Assembly: GCF_010183535.1 (NCBI RefSeq)
Contig: NC_071331.1
Span: 17,670,001-17,734,000, forward strand
Length of the DNA stretch: 64,000 bases
Direction: 5' to 3'
Source: Caenorhabditis remanei
Taxonomy: Eukaryota > Nematoda > Chromadorea > Rhabditida > Rhabditidae
This document shows, in pieces, positions 11,072 through 22,900 of the stretch; positions within the stretch are counted from its first letter, which is position 1, and each line of letters opens with the position of its first letter. The position numbers and the translations under genes are program-made. The notes beneath the pieces are model-generated. The model worked only from the letters and a program-made list of their open reading frames with translations, did not search any database and was not told the DNA's origin.

Positions 11072-14000
11072 CCTTTTGAGATGGACCGGATCTGTAATTT
11101 TCATTTTTATCAGACTGTTCAAAGCTCATATATCAAAAGAAACTACATAACGAAAAAATAAAACATGATGAATGATACGATAAATGGCAAATTGTGTCAG
11201 AATTGTTGAGTTGCGTAATAAAAAGTTATGGGTGCCCGCCCACTTGATAAGGCAACCCAAAATGGTTTGGTTGCTACAAAAACTGAAATGAAATGAGGAG
11301 AAGAAGATAGTTGTTGAGTGTTTATATTGTATTAGCACATTTAAGACGAGATTATTTAATTCAATAAGAAGGGTGTGGAAGAAGAGATGGATGGAGTTTG
11401 ACGGAAACAGTTCCGCCGTCATTTAATCTTATTTAGATGCAAAAATTCCAGGAATGAACTGAAACTCCAGGAATGAAAAATAAGAGTTTGATGAAAATGA
11501 GAAAAATTCGAAAGTTTGAGGAGGAGAGATCTGAAACAGGCCAGCTAGATACTCGAAAATCAAAGCGTTTCGCAACCGGAAAATAGACGAGATTTTTGAA
11601 TTCCCATTGACCTGTTTCAAAGTGTCCAGAGTTGTTTCAGTTGGAAATTATCTAGTTGCAGAATAATCCCAAGCATCGGTTTGAACCTGTCATCATCACA
11701 TAAGCAATTAAAAAAAGTTTCAGAACTTCCAACCAATTTTTGATGTAAAAAGTGATTCCTGATGTTTACGATTCAATTGTAAACTTTTTTCCGGAGCACA
11801 CCCGATTTCAATCCATTTTCTCCTATGGCATACTCCCTTCAATCATTTTTTCAATCCATTTGATCTCTCTTCCCCTCTTATCCCTCCCAAAAAAATTACT
11901 AGAATAAATTGGATCCATAGATCTCATCATATTCCGCGAAAACTACTTCTCATCGACCTTTTGACACTTGAGATAGCTACTTGATCCAGATGTATTGGAT
12001 GTCGTTTTGACATGTTGCAACTTCTACTAATTCTCCCCCGCCGACAACGTCTTCTGAAGAATTCTGAATTCCTCTTACCAGATTTTGGTTTTTTTGTGAA
12101 TCCCGCGTGTTCCTAGTATGTTTGCGAATTGTGAGAGAGGGGGAGGGAATGGGTTGGTGGTGGGGGTCGCGAACAAATCAAAGGATCATTCCGTAAATGT
12201 GGATGAAGATGTTGATGACATTGAATAAATAGACGTTCGAACTCTATTCAGTTATGAAATTTTTCCGGATCAACCAAATCGTTTTTTTTTAACTTTTTGT
12301 ATGTTGTTTCTCAAATATACTTTTTATAGTTGAGTTGACATATTACTTCATTCCATTTCTCAACTAAAATATAGCATGGTCATTTTCATCTTCATCTTCT
12401 TTTCCTTTTGGTTAGTTCTTATTCATTCGGCCAATTAACTTCGGAAAGTATCTGAAGATCTTTGATCTTTTTTGCGATATAGAAAGTGGAAGATTCAGGA
12501 AAAAGATTTCGAATTTTAAATTAGAATTCATTTCACGACGCTGTTTTTCCGGTTCAAAGTGATTTTTTAAAATTACATTTTTGTAATTTTCAATGATGTT
12601 AGCTTTGAAACGTTTTGACTATTAACACACTTAATCCTTTTGAAAATCCATCAAGATTAATCGTATCGATAGAATTTCGTCTTACTAGGAACAAAGTTAT
12701 TTCAGATGAACTTTTAAGAAGTGTAATTCAAGATAAATTGATGTACTGTTTGTAATATTCCTGTATTCTTTCACACTTCTGTTTTCATGTTGGCCAATTA
12801 GACACTGCTGATCGATTTTTCGATTTCGAGTGTTTCCGCCGATTTTTTCATGATTTTCAACGATTCTTTTTCAAAACTCCCAATTTTTGTTTTATAGAAA
12901 CGGTTAATTAGAAACTGTCGATAAGATGTCGTAATTTTAGAGAAAGTTCGGTAAGTTGAGACGTCTATCTTTTTTTTAAACGTCTCAATCCAAAAACGTT
13001 TTTATGTGTTTCAATTTTGTCATTCTACAATAATTTGGCATTTTTTAAATTGCAACCAGGATTCATCCGACTCTCTATTACATGCCACACATAATTATAT
13101 CCGATGTTCGATTTCCAATTGAAACAGACAGCGCAATTAAACAAAAATCACATCAAAAATCGCATAAGTGTTGATAAAATTCTCGTCTATGCATTTGTTT
13201 TGAAATAAGGAACCGCTAGATCGAATGTCGGAACATAAATAATCTCAATAAAACATTGAATGATCTTATGATATCACAATGTTCCGAATGATACCCGTCA
13301 GATCATCCGAGTAGTGCTTTGAGTTTTTATCCAGTTCACATCATGATCTTCCACCCAATTCCTTACTTATCTCTTTCCCATTTTGATTCTATGATCCATC
13401 TCTATCCCACTTCATAACAATAATGAAAAAGACTGACATTGTTTTGATTTCACTTGAGAAATGAAAGTGTTCTCCTCATTCTCCAAACAGTCTAGTACTT
13501 CGTAATGACTTTCCGTTTCCTGAATTCCAGATGACTCTTCTTTTTCTCTTCTCATAAAAGTGAAACCGGTGAAAACACGGGAAGCAGCAGTGGTCAGTTA
13601 AGTAGCCGGGAAGAGGGTAGAGAAAGTCATTGACTTGGTTTGCTTCTCGGACAGTGGAAACCAGCGTTTATACACAAACAATATGTCCAATTTTCGCGCT
13701 CATCGTTTTCGCCTCAGCCGGTCAATTGTAGAAGAAGGGGAGAAGAGACACGAAGAAGACGTCGATGGATACAGAAGAAGCCGTGGCGGTCATTCCCAAA
13801 TTGGAGGTGGACAAGAAAGAGACATTTTTAGTTTTGATACATTTTATTGTCTCCTCAAAAAGAAGATCTTCTCCGAATGAAAGAAGAACGAAATCCCGAT
13901 GATTTCTGATTCATTTATGTTTCTTTGCTTGCGATAATGTGATAACGAGTTCCCCGTTCTTCCGATCCAGAATAGGATTTATCCATCAAATTGGCGGAAA

Positions 14001-15292
14001 ATCAACAGTTCGTTAGTCCTGATCGTGTTCCCTAAAGTGTATTTTGACACAATCACCAATTAGGGTTACACCTTCCGCTTCAATCCGTTGTGGATTTACT
14101 TTGTTCGAGATTTTGAAATTCGATGAATAATGTTGCTGATCTATGCGGAAGTTTTTACATGAATACAAATTAGATGCTAGAAAGAAGACTCAGATCACAT
14201 TGGAACATTTTTTTTGGGTTGCCCAAACTTGGTTAGATACCTGGAAACGGTCAATCGCAACTATATTCTGCAAATTTAGATGGTTTTACTCTCTCAAAGT
14301 CCAACTATCCATGTTCATTCTGTTTCAGATCGGCATAGTTTTGAGACGTTTTGGTTTGGATGTCAGAGATTCGAAAAAAAATCAAGTTTTTTTTCAGCTC
14401 ACTTGTAAGAAATTCTGACTGTTTGTAACGGTTTCTCATAAAAACTTATTTGAGTTTTACCAGAACACTGATTTGTAATTTTAGTTCGTTGGAGCATCAA
14501 ATTGCATGATTGTCCTGTTGTGTTAAAGTGATCCCACACAAAATCATATTGTGTTTATTTTATCCATAACAGAACAATTTAAAATTACAGCCGAGCAATG
14601 CTCTCTACACTATGCTTCACTTTTTTAGTTCCCATTTTGCGGTCCTGAAAGGATATAGTTTCTAGAACAACATAGTTTTGCGAAACCATCTGATCATATT
14701 GAACATACGAAACTGTCTTCGTTTCCAATCTTCACCCTCCCAGTTTCCTGGAATTTCCCAATTTATGAAACTCTCCAATTCCAAACTTCCCAACATGTTC
14801 CGTTTTCTCATATTTCCTCTAATCCAATTGTTCCGGAAGGAAAAGAGCGTAAAAAGTGTGAGAAGTCTCATATCAATTCCCTCCCGCAATCAGTATTCAC
14901 TCGAGGGATATGAGGCCAACCAATTAGCCTGAATCTCTCTTTCTTTTTTTCTGTGGTGATGAAATGAGGAGGAGGAGGATCCCCCCGAACAAACAATAAA
15001 ACAGTAATTAGATATTGAATCCAAAAAAACGAACGGAACACAATCGAATTTCTAATTTCCCTTCTCGATAACCTCCGCCCTTTCTTCTTCTTCCGCCCGC
15101 CCCCCTTCTTCAGATATTCTAAAATTCAGAAGCCGACGATCCTTATTCTATTTCCTCAAGATCATCCAAACAAGGTTCAAAAACTCCTTCTTCAGACATT
15201 CTATTTTCCTTTCTCAATTAAGATCAATTTCCCTCCTGTTCTCTCCCTCCAAACCAGTCCCGTTGTTCCAATTCTCTTTGTTTTTTTTTCAG
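11072..15292. other. Intergenic, 4.2 kb, no supported gene
   Basis: I find no exon chain here. A 63-81 codon open region on + at 13635-13880 has a plausible amino acid mix but no recognisable motif or partner exon. TTTTTTTTTCAG at 15281-15292 is the acceptor immediately before the next gene's ATG. Confidence 0.45.
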
Positions 15293-18032
15293 ATGACCAC
15301 ATGTCTCATTCTCCTTCTCTTCATGGCGATTGGTGTGGAAATAGTCTCAAGCAATCAACATTCTGTGCTGGAGAGATACGAAGAGAGATTAAATTCAGCA
15401 CTGTCCAAACGAACAGGAGTTCCAAGAACTGTCAAAAGGTGCCTACAGAACAGTTTTCACTTTTTGCATTCCTTGAAACATCAACATAATCCGAAGGAAG
15501 AAAGATTTTGACCCCTAGACTTGATCCCATGTCTAATCCTCCGTTTGATCCGACTTTAAGCCAGAAAGAATACAATGTAATTGCAGGTACAAGTGTGTTG
15601 AAGAATATGTGACTTATGATCAACACGGACGGGCGGTCACTTCTTATCAGGGATCCAGATTCACAACAACGATGGAGCCACCGGTAAGTGTCGGAATTAT
15701 AAAATAGAAAAAAGTAGTTTGGAGACACCTAGTCAGGTGTGCGTCATAGCTGCTCGCAAGATTCCAGAAAGTCTTGTACTATGAGAATGGTATGGTCTAG
15801 GGACTCTAGAACTGATGATTCTATGTCCATTCAAAATTCTCATCCAAGCCATCGAAATGGGCAACAAAGAATCCACATTGAAACAAATTCTAGTTGAAAT
15901 TGGTTCTTCGTGTTTACAACCATATGCGTCTGTATGGCGCAATAGATTTTATGATGTTTATATGACTTCTTCGGGATGTTGCGATTGAAAAGATTGAGTT
16001 GAATTTTTACAAAAAGTGCCTAAAAGACACACGTGCCTGAAAAAAAGAAATTTTTGTGAATAATCCGAAGTATGTTGTAGCTAAACTCAAATAATTTTTC
16101 TTCCAGACGTATCGAACTTCTGGCGAAAAAGAAATTCGACGAAAACCTGCGAAGAAAGTCACCATCTCAATTAACAGAAATTCTGAAGAAACAACGACTC
16201 AAATGGTGACGTCATCGACTGAAAAGAGTGAACCGACGACGTCATCGAAGCCATTCGACGAGATGAATGATGAGGAAGCTGATAGAATCATTGAGGAGAT
16301 GTACCTGAAAAAGAAGGTGAGGATTACGCAGTTGTTTGGGAGATGGAAATTAGGTTGAATAGATTTGAATCTGTGTTTTGAAATAGTCTAGGCACTAATT
16401 AAGAATCAACTGAAGTGTGAATTTAGAATACCATCAAAAGTGACATCCGGGGTGCTATCTTTAACATAGTTTCAGAGGTTTTTGGATTCAGAGTCGTTGA
16501 TAATTTCCGATCCAAGTCGACCTTAAAAGTTTTAAAAGTTTAAGAAGATGACCTTTCCGCTATTTCTAATAGACAATATTTCATCCCTAGACTTTCCGGA
16601 AATCTCTATAGATCATCTAGTCGATCCAACATCAGGCCTCTTCATTAATAATCCTAATTTCTTACTGTCTCTCTCGGAGACAGTTCTCGGCCCTCACTTT
16701 TTTCCTCTCCGTAATAAAAACTGAGGGATCCTCCATCCATAAACTGAATCGATTCGCTTCTTCCAGGAGAGTCACGCAACGGAATCACCGGAAATCGTCA
16801 CAGAGGTCATCCGAACCGAATCACCAAGACCTTTACCGCCACCGCCACCTCCTCCGTCACCTCCACAGCAGCGCGCCTATTCGACGTCATCATCGTCTTC
16901 GTCGAATCCAGGAGTGCAGAGATATAATCCGGTGAAACAGAATAAAATGTGGGTTGGAGAGAAAGTGTTTAAATTACGAGTGTCTTTGTTTCCAGAGATC
17001 GTGAAGATAGTGATGAAGACTATCCGAGCTCCGTTTATCATAGAAGATCGAGGAAGAGACCATATGATATGTCAACTTATGATGATTATGATGACATTCC
17101 ATTGTACAGACCAATGAGAAGAGGTGAGCATCATACATGAAACATTGATAGGAGCTTAGGTATATTGTGAAAATTTGTGAATCGGAAGCTTTTAGTTGTG
17201 ATTGTTTCTAATATATCATACTTAGATGATGCAAAAAGCACACGCTAAACAGGTTATTTTGGCATAGATCAGTATATTTACAAGAGCACAAATTGAAAGA
17301 TGTGGACACATAACGCTGCCGACAAAAACCTACAGTTTTAATTTTCCAGAATACCGAATGCGTCGTCGCCGTCCGATCCTTTTCTCCGACGACTTCTCAG
17401 ATGACACTGATTTTGATCGTCGTATCGAAAACTCTCCTCGCCAACAAACCACCCGTGATCTCTCTCCGTTGAGATCCCTTAAACATCTTCGGCACATTCC
17501 TCCTTCCTTCCCTCCACCACAATATAGACCACCAGTCCCTCCACCAATGCAACTTCCAATATCTGCATCAACCAACATGATTCATAACCGGATGCCACTG
17601 CCAATGGCTCCGCAGATGAGGCATCCTGCTGCACCACCAGGAGCTCATCAAATGATGGCAATGCCCCCGGGATTGGGTCACATTCCAATGCCACCACCTC
17701 CACAACCACTTCAGCCAATTCAACAGCAACAAAGTATGAATTCAGGAGGAGAAGACGTGCTGAAAATGAAGCCAATTCTCCAAGCAAACCCTCAAGAAAT
17801 GCAAACGGCGACAGAAGAAAGTTGCCAGAAAATCAAAACGTTGGCAAAGAGTTTTATGATTAAGGATGTGTCGAAATGGGCGAGGAGCAACTGTTCTGTC
17901 TTGCAGGTGACTATCTTAGGCTTGAACAAGTTTGAACATTTCCAACATTTCTTTCAGGCGTACGCTCCAAATGCCAGCTGTGAACTCATATTCCATTTCA
18001 TAGATTCTTGCAGAAACAAGAGATTCTTCTAA
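15293..18032 (+). CDS. Secreted Pro/Arg-rich protein with Cys-rich tail, unrecognised
   Basis: Exons 15293-15438, 15587-15683, 16107-16316, 16767-16948, 16996-17123, 17350-17906 and 17958-18032 give 464 aa. The leader MTTCLILLLFMAIGVEIVSS looks like a signal peptide. Next come a short block with YKCVEEYV, a Ser/Thr/Lys-rich part, a polyproline run (RPLPPPPPPPSPP), an Arg/Asp/Tyr-rich part (YHRRSRKRPYDMSTYDDYDD, then RMRRRRPILFSDDFSDD) and a long Pro/Met/Gln-rich section. The last about 75 residues form a compact module with four cysteines (ESCQKIKTL, WARSNCSVL, NASCELIFHFIDSC), likely the conserved folded part. I do not recognise the family. The start sits two bases after a strong acceptor, so trans-splicing is likely. 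The last intron (51 nt) is stop-free in frame and could be retained. Confidence 0.8.
17907..17957 (+). other. 51-nt in-frame, stop-free intron
   Basis: The sequence has a GTGACT donor and a TTTCTTTCAG acceptor, so it reads as an intron. Its length is a multiple of three and it has no stop, so retention would add 17 residues between the second and third cysteines of the C-terminal module. Confidence 0.6.
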
Positions 18033-18569
18033 CTCTTTTCTTCTCAATCTCTATTCTTATCTCCGTATTCCAAATGTTCTCCTATTTGCTCTTCTCCCAA
18101 ATCCATGCTCATGATGCATTTCTCTCCCAAAAACAGACATTTCCAACCCATACGGGATCCACGTTTTAATTTATTATGTTGTGAACTATTGACACTTTTG
18201 TCGTCAATTTACATTAATTTTATTGTCAGGTATTATTTTTTTATTAATACTTTGTTCTCATTTTTATGAAACTTTTGAAAAAATAATGAATGATTCTCAT
18301 GATTGTATTTGAAAAGAAAACAGAAAAATGAAACGATTGGGAAGGCGAATTCAGTGACAGAAAAGAAGTGAGACGACACTTTGGTGTGTGGGGACTGAAA
18401 ATGAGTTTGAAGAGATCAAAATAGCTTCGGAATGTTCGAAACAGTTTAAGAAATTATGAGAAGATAGATGATGTATGGAAAAGATATTGTGAAAAGATGA
18501 AGGAGAGGACCTGAAGAGGTTTGGATCAGGATTCACTCGGGATGAAGATCCGTTGATAATGAAGGTGTA
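18033..18569. other. Convergent intergenic region
   Basis: This lies between the stop of the Pro/Arg-rich gene (+) and the stop of the SMAD-like gene (-). It is AT-rich and holds the 3' UTRs. No coding exon is seen. Confidence 0.5.
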
Positions 18570-19972
18570 CTAGGTTCGAGAGTTGATTTCGTCGGGGGCC
18601 AGTCGGTATTGCCGGTAATACTGAAAATATCAAATATATGGAATGAAAAATGTTGTAGCGAGCAAGGCTGTGTTTTTGAGCAAACTTAAATCTCGGGCAA
18701 AAACTTCCCAAGTTTATGTGAAACTTACTTTGTCAAAGAGCAAGAGAGGATCAGTAAACTTGATTGACAACCAACAGCACGTTTCGAAAATGGTTCTGTT
18801 CCCGTAATCCGGCCCGAATCCTTTCGAAACTGAGACATTGAATCCACAAATGCTTTGAAGGAACTCGTTCATCTCATCAGTTGGCGGATGTTGTTTGGCT
18901 CTCTCCAAGTGAGTTTTGAATTGTTCGAAATCGAATACGGTAAAGATAACTGGTCGAGGCTGATTGCTACCGAGCCTTGTGACGGCTGCTAGGTCTTGTC
19001 CATTAGCATGATTCCAGAATGGAGATTGAACGAAAATGGTGACATCGGAAAGAACAGAGACTTTTACTGTTCCACCGGTACAGTATACTTTGATTCCGTC
19101 TTTGAACGAAGTTTTTATCGAGTTATGTTTACCCTTTTCTGACATTGGAAGACCCATCAATGCCATTCTCTTATCATCAGATACAACTGATGTTTCAAGA
19201 CTGTCAACCACGAATTCCATGTTTCTTGTAAGGAATGGTTTTCCCTTCTGGAATGATTTGAGATAAGCTTTGATAAGGTTTATTTCTCTCCAACTCACCA
19301 TTGTTTTGCAATCATTCAATTGAACAGAACACCAGTATCCTTGATTGTCATGTTCCGGCTCAAGAACTATTTCTTCACCTTCCACAGGATGAACCACAAT
19401 GAGTTTGCTTTCACCAGTGGGATGGTAGTTCAAGAAGGTTTCCACATCCCTCTTTTCTTTTTCAGTCATTTCAGTCATAGGGGCGGGTCGCTGATTCTCA
19501 GTGGTGGGTCGCTGATTCTCATCATTGGGTTGAAATCTAATAAAACCACCGACTTCATCTGGCATTGGAGCATCTGACCACCAGTCGACACCCTTTACTG
19601 ACATACGGGCGATATCTTTTGCCACTAGCTGTGCACTGTCTTCCATTGGCATTTGTCCATTGTCAGCTGGCATTTGTGGAAAACCGATTGGCGGAGGGAA
19701 ATAACTGACTGGAATACGTTTGCTTATATCGCACATTCCGGCGAAATGGCCTGAAGGAGAAAACAGTTTCAGATAGAAGCTAGGAGTTGAGTTTGTTTGG
19801 AAATGAGCAGTCTTATAACTAACTACTGAACTAATTCTACATTCTATCTAACTTTAAGAGTTATTGCAAGACGAAAAAGTAGTAAGAAAATTTCATAACA
19901 AATGACTCACCTGGAAAAACGAAGTTATTGGGCACTGCCCAATTTGGAGCCGGATACGGAAGTTGAGGATAT
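18570..19972 (-). CDS. Divergent SMAD with only an MH2 domain (DAF-14-like)
   Basis: Exons 19972-19911 (probable, 5' incomplete), 19750-19299, 19247-18729 and 18620-18570. From the first in-frame ATG (19736) the product is 335 aa. SMADs carry TGF-beta signals from receptors to the nucleus. From residue 133 the MH2 domain is visible: GYWCSVQLNDC, GIKVYCTGGTVKVSVLSDVT then IFVQSPFWNHANG, SVSKGFGPDYGN, and CCWLSIKFTDPLLLFDK. The preceding part is a Pro-rich linker with the repeat ENQRPTTENQRP. I find no MH1 DNA-binding domain nearby and no C-terminal SSxS phosphorylation motif (the end is EINSRT). MH2-only SMADs such as DAF-14 are known in nematodes. The 62-nt upstream exon keeps frame and reads as a Pro-rich segment (YPQLPYPAPNWAVPNN), but it needs a further 5' exon I could not find. 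Confidence 0.82.
19248..19298 (-). other. 51-nt in-frame intron in the MH2 region
   Basis: A GTGAGT donor and a TCATTCCAG acceptor flank 51 nt without a stop. Removing it gives the spacing expected between the WCS motif and the next MH2 strand. Retaining it would insert 17 residues into the MH2 domain. Confidence 0.7.
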
Positions 19973-22900
19973 CTAGAAAATAACTAATTTGTTTATATGC
20001 AAAACTGAGGAAAAAAGTGGAGCCCAAGAGTGAAAAGAGCTTGATAGAGGGGATAATTACACGCTTATGCCCGGATACGTGAGTGAGAGGCAATACGGAG
20101 AGAAGGAGATTATCGGATTACAACTAGATTGATGAGAAGAGAGGATTCAACTTGTAGAGGATGAGATCACAGAGAGGAAGGGATAAAAAAAACTGATGAA
20201 GTTCTAAAGGGTACAAAGACTGGTAATATAGATCTATGTATGTATTTGTAGATCACGAACATATGAAATGGGTGAATTGATTTTCCCATGATATCATTCG
20301 AAAAATTCTCAACTACAAAAATGCAGATTCAAAAATTTAAAGCGTTACTCGTGATAATATAACCTGGGAAAATTTGAAACCTCACGAAATTCGAGGGAGT
20401 AAAGTCTAAACTCGTTTCAGGTTACTGTGGTTTTCAGTTTCTGAACACTTCAATAACCGTCGTACATAACACAAAAATGTTATCTTTATTGCCGCCCCGC
20501 CCAAACTTTCATTTCTTCTTTTTCTTGGAACTTTTTCTCTTTTTCTCTTCTCAAAATTACATTTCTCGTTCCCCGAAAAACCCTCTCGAAATTTCAGGTA
20601 ACAGCTGATTTCTTTTTCAAACAACAAGTTCACAGAAGCAGGTCGATTTCTCTGAACACCTTCCTTTTCTTATTTCGTGTAGGTCATAATGACAGGTGGA
20701 TTAGACGACGTCACGTGGATTTATAAAATGAAAAAGAGGAAGATGACCTTAAGATAGAGATCATTAATTGCCAAGGTGTTACGTAACCGAATAGAAAGAA
20801 GGCATGACTGACAGGTGTTGCCAATAGAGGAGAGAAAGAGAACAATTTAGGTACATTTAGAAATTATTGAGGTCAAAGATTGTAATTTTTCCTAACTCTT
20901 CCCTTTGTCGACGTCATTTTGTTTGTGGAATATGGTAACAATTTTTCATTGTGTCAGGTTATATAAATCGATGAGAGGGAAAATTTGAAAGTTGAGATAG
21001 TATAAAGTGCAGAAGAGATTTAGAGAGTTGTTGATGTTGAACGAGGAGATGGGGGGAGAAAAAAGAAAAAATTGGAAAAGAGATGGCGAGAGTAGAAGAA
21101 AAAAGAGAAAAGAGAGGAAAAGAGGAAGGAGAAAAGAGAGGAAGAGAGAAGGAGAGGAAGTATTTTCGGTCACAACAAGTTGGAAATGGAATAGAAGGAA
21201 AAAATGAGAAGAAAAAGCAGAAGAGGGGGAGGAGGAGTGTGCATTTGAGCAGAGCAACACGTGAGCTTTCTATGAGGAAGCAACAAATTGGTGGGGGCAG
21301 AACTGTGAAGGCACGTGGCAGGGATGGAAAAGGAGAAGAAAAAGAACGACATTCATCCACAACAACCATCGACATGAATGAGAAATGGAATGAACAATTG
21401 GGAAGAAGATGACTACAAAGATGACGAAGAGAATGAGATAGTATTCAAATGTGGGAGAGGGAGCAGGGAGGGGTTGAAGGTTAGAGGTTGGCGATTCTGG
21501 AATGATTGTGGAGAGGGGAAATGTAAATAGAGGAGGCGTGGTTTAGAGAGTATTATACATATCAATTAGTGGTATGATCTGATTTTAGATTTTGGTATTC
21601 GGAAACACCGCAACAGAGTACCTCTGTACTAGGCCTGTACTAGATCAGAAAAAAAGCGATTCTTGTCTAAAACAAAAACTGTCTGTGAATAAAGAATCAA
21701 GAAGTTTTTGTCTAAATACAAGTGCAGGTTTTCAGATGACTCTGACAGTGCCATCAGTTTGAAAATTTCAGAGAATGTAGCCAATTTTTTAGAGAGGAGA
21801 GATGAGAATTTGGCAATAGTTCAGAGAAAAAATATTACTAATAAACCAAAAATCCAAGTTAGTCTCCTCCTCTCAAGAGACTGCTCAATTGGTATTGTAG
21901 AAACGGGAGTTGCTGAACGACCCCTCTCCCGGCTGAACAAAGTTTGGACTTGTACAAATATTTGCGAGAATTGCGAGAAAATAATGCGGGAAAGGAGTGG
22001 AGAACAACGGAGAATATTGAGAGGAAAAAGACTTTGAGGTCAAAGAGACCAAGAAGAAGATTTTGAAAATGGAGAAGATCAGAAAATCGAAGGGATATGA
22101 TGATAAGAAGATGAGAATGAGAAGGGAAAGATGATTAGAAACAAACTTCACGAACGGGAATGACAACAGGAAGATTGAGGAGTTGTTTATCACAATATAT
22201 TGCACCCGGGGGGAAAACAAAATCTGGTTTTGAGTAATAGAATAACAAAAGGTAGATCAGAGAGCTAGATTATCACTTTTGTTGACCTACCCACAGCAAA
22301 TAAATTTAGTATTACCGACTTTCAGGGTTCCCGGCTCATTTAAAATATGGTAGCTTGTGAGTAGCCCAACTCTTTCCCACTGCTCCACGAAGGTTACTGT
22401 AACCATTCTTCTTTCAACTCACAATGACTATCAGCTGAGTGTCATTCAAGAAAATTTCAAAAGTTTCCAGTTGAATCATGACCCATGATCATGATCAAAC
22501 AACCAAAACTTCTCTCTTATCATACAGATCAGAGAACAATTTTTGATAGTGAATACATATAGTTTTATCTTTTTTGGGAGTGCTAACTCTTTTCCTTTCG
22601 CAACATATGCCAGGACGGTACCGAGTTGTACGACGAGAACACAGACATTGTGTTTTGCATTTTGCACACAGATCGGGAGTTGTAAACTTGAAGAGAGTCA
22701 TTTATTAGCTCAACATCTGTCTCGATGAATCTTTTCAGAGTTCAAAAGATCAACTAGTTAGAGAACAACAAAGACGAGAAGACGCAGAGACACAAAGGGA
22801 TGATAAATTATTTCTCCGTGTCTTATAAAAGTTGGGAGATGCGGCAAACACAGGACGGGTCATCTTACGCATATCATATTGAAGCGGGACGAACAATACA

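Noticed and set aside
20946..21412. Long open frames on both strands in the GA-rich tract
   Set aside because: Purine/pyrimidine skew removes stops. The products are Arg/Lys/Glu or Ser/Phe/Leu low complexity.
22476..22701. Cys-containing minus frame (CAKCKTQCLCSRR)
   Set aside because: Suggestive cysteine spacing, but no signal peptide, no acceptor or donor that extends it, and no family match.
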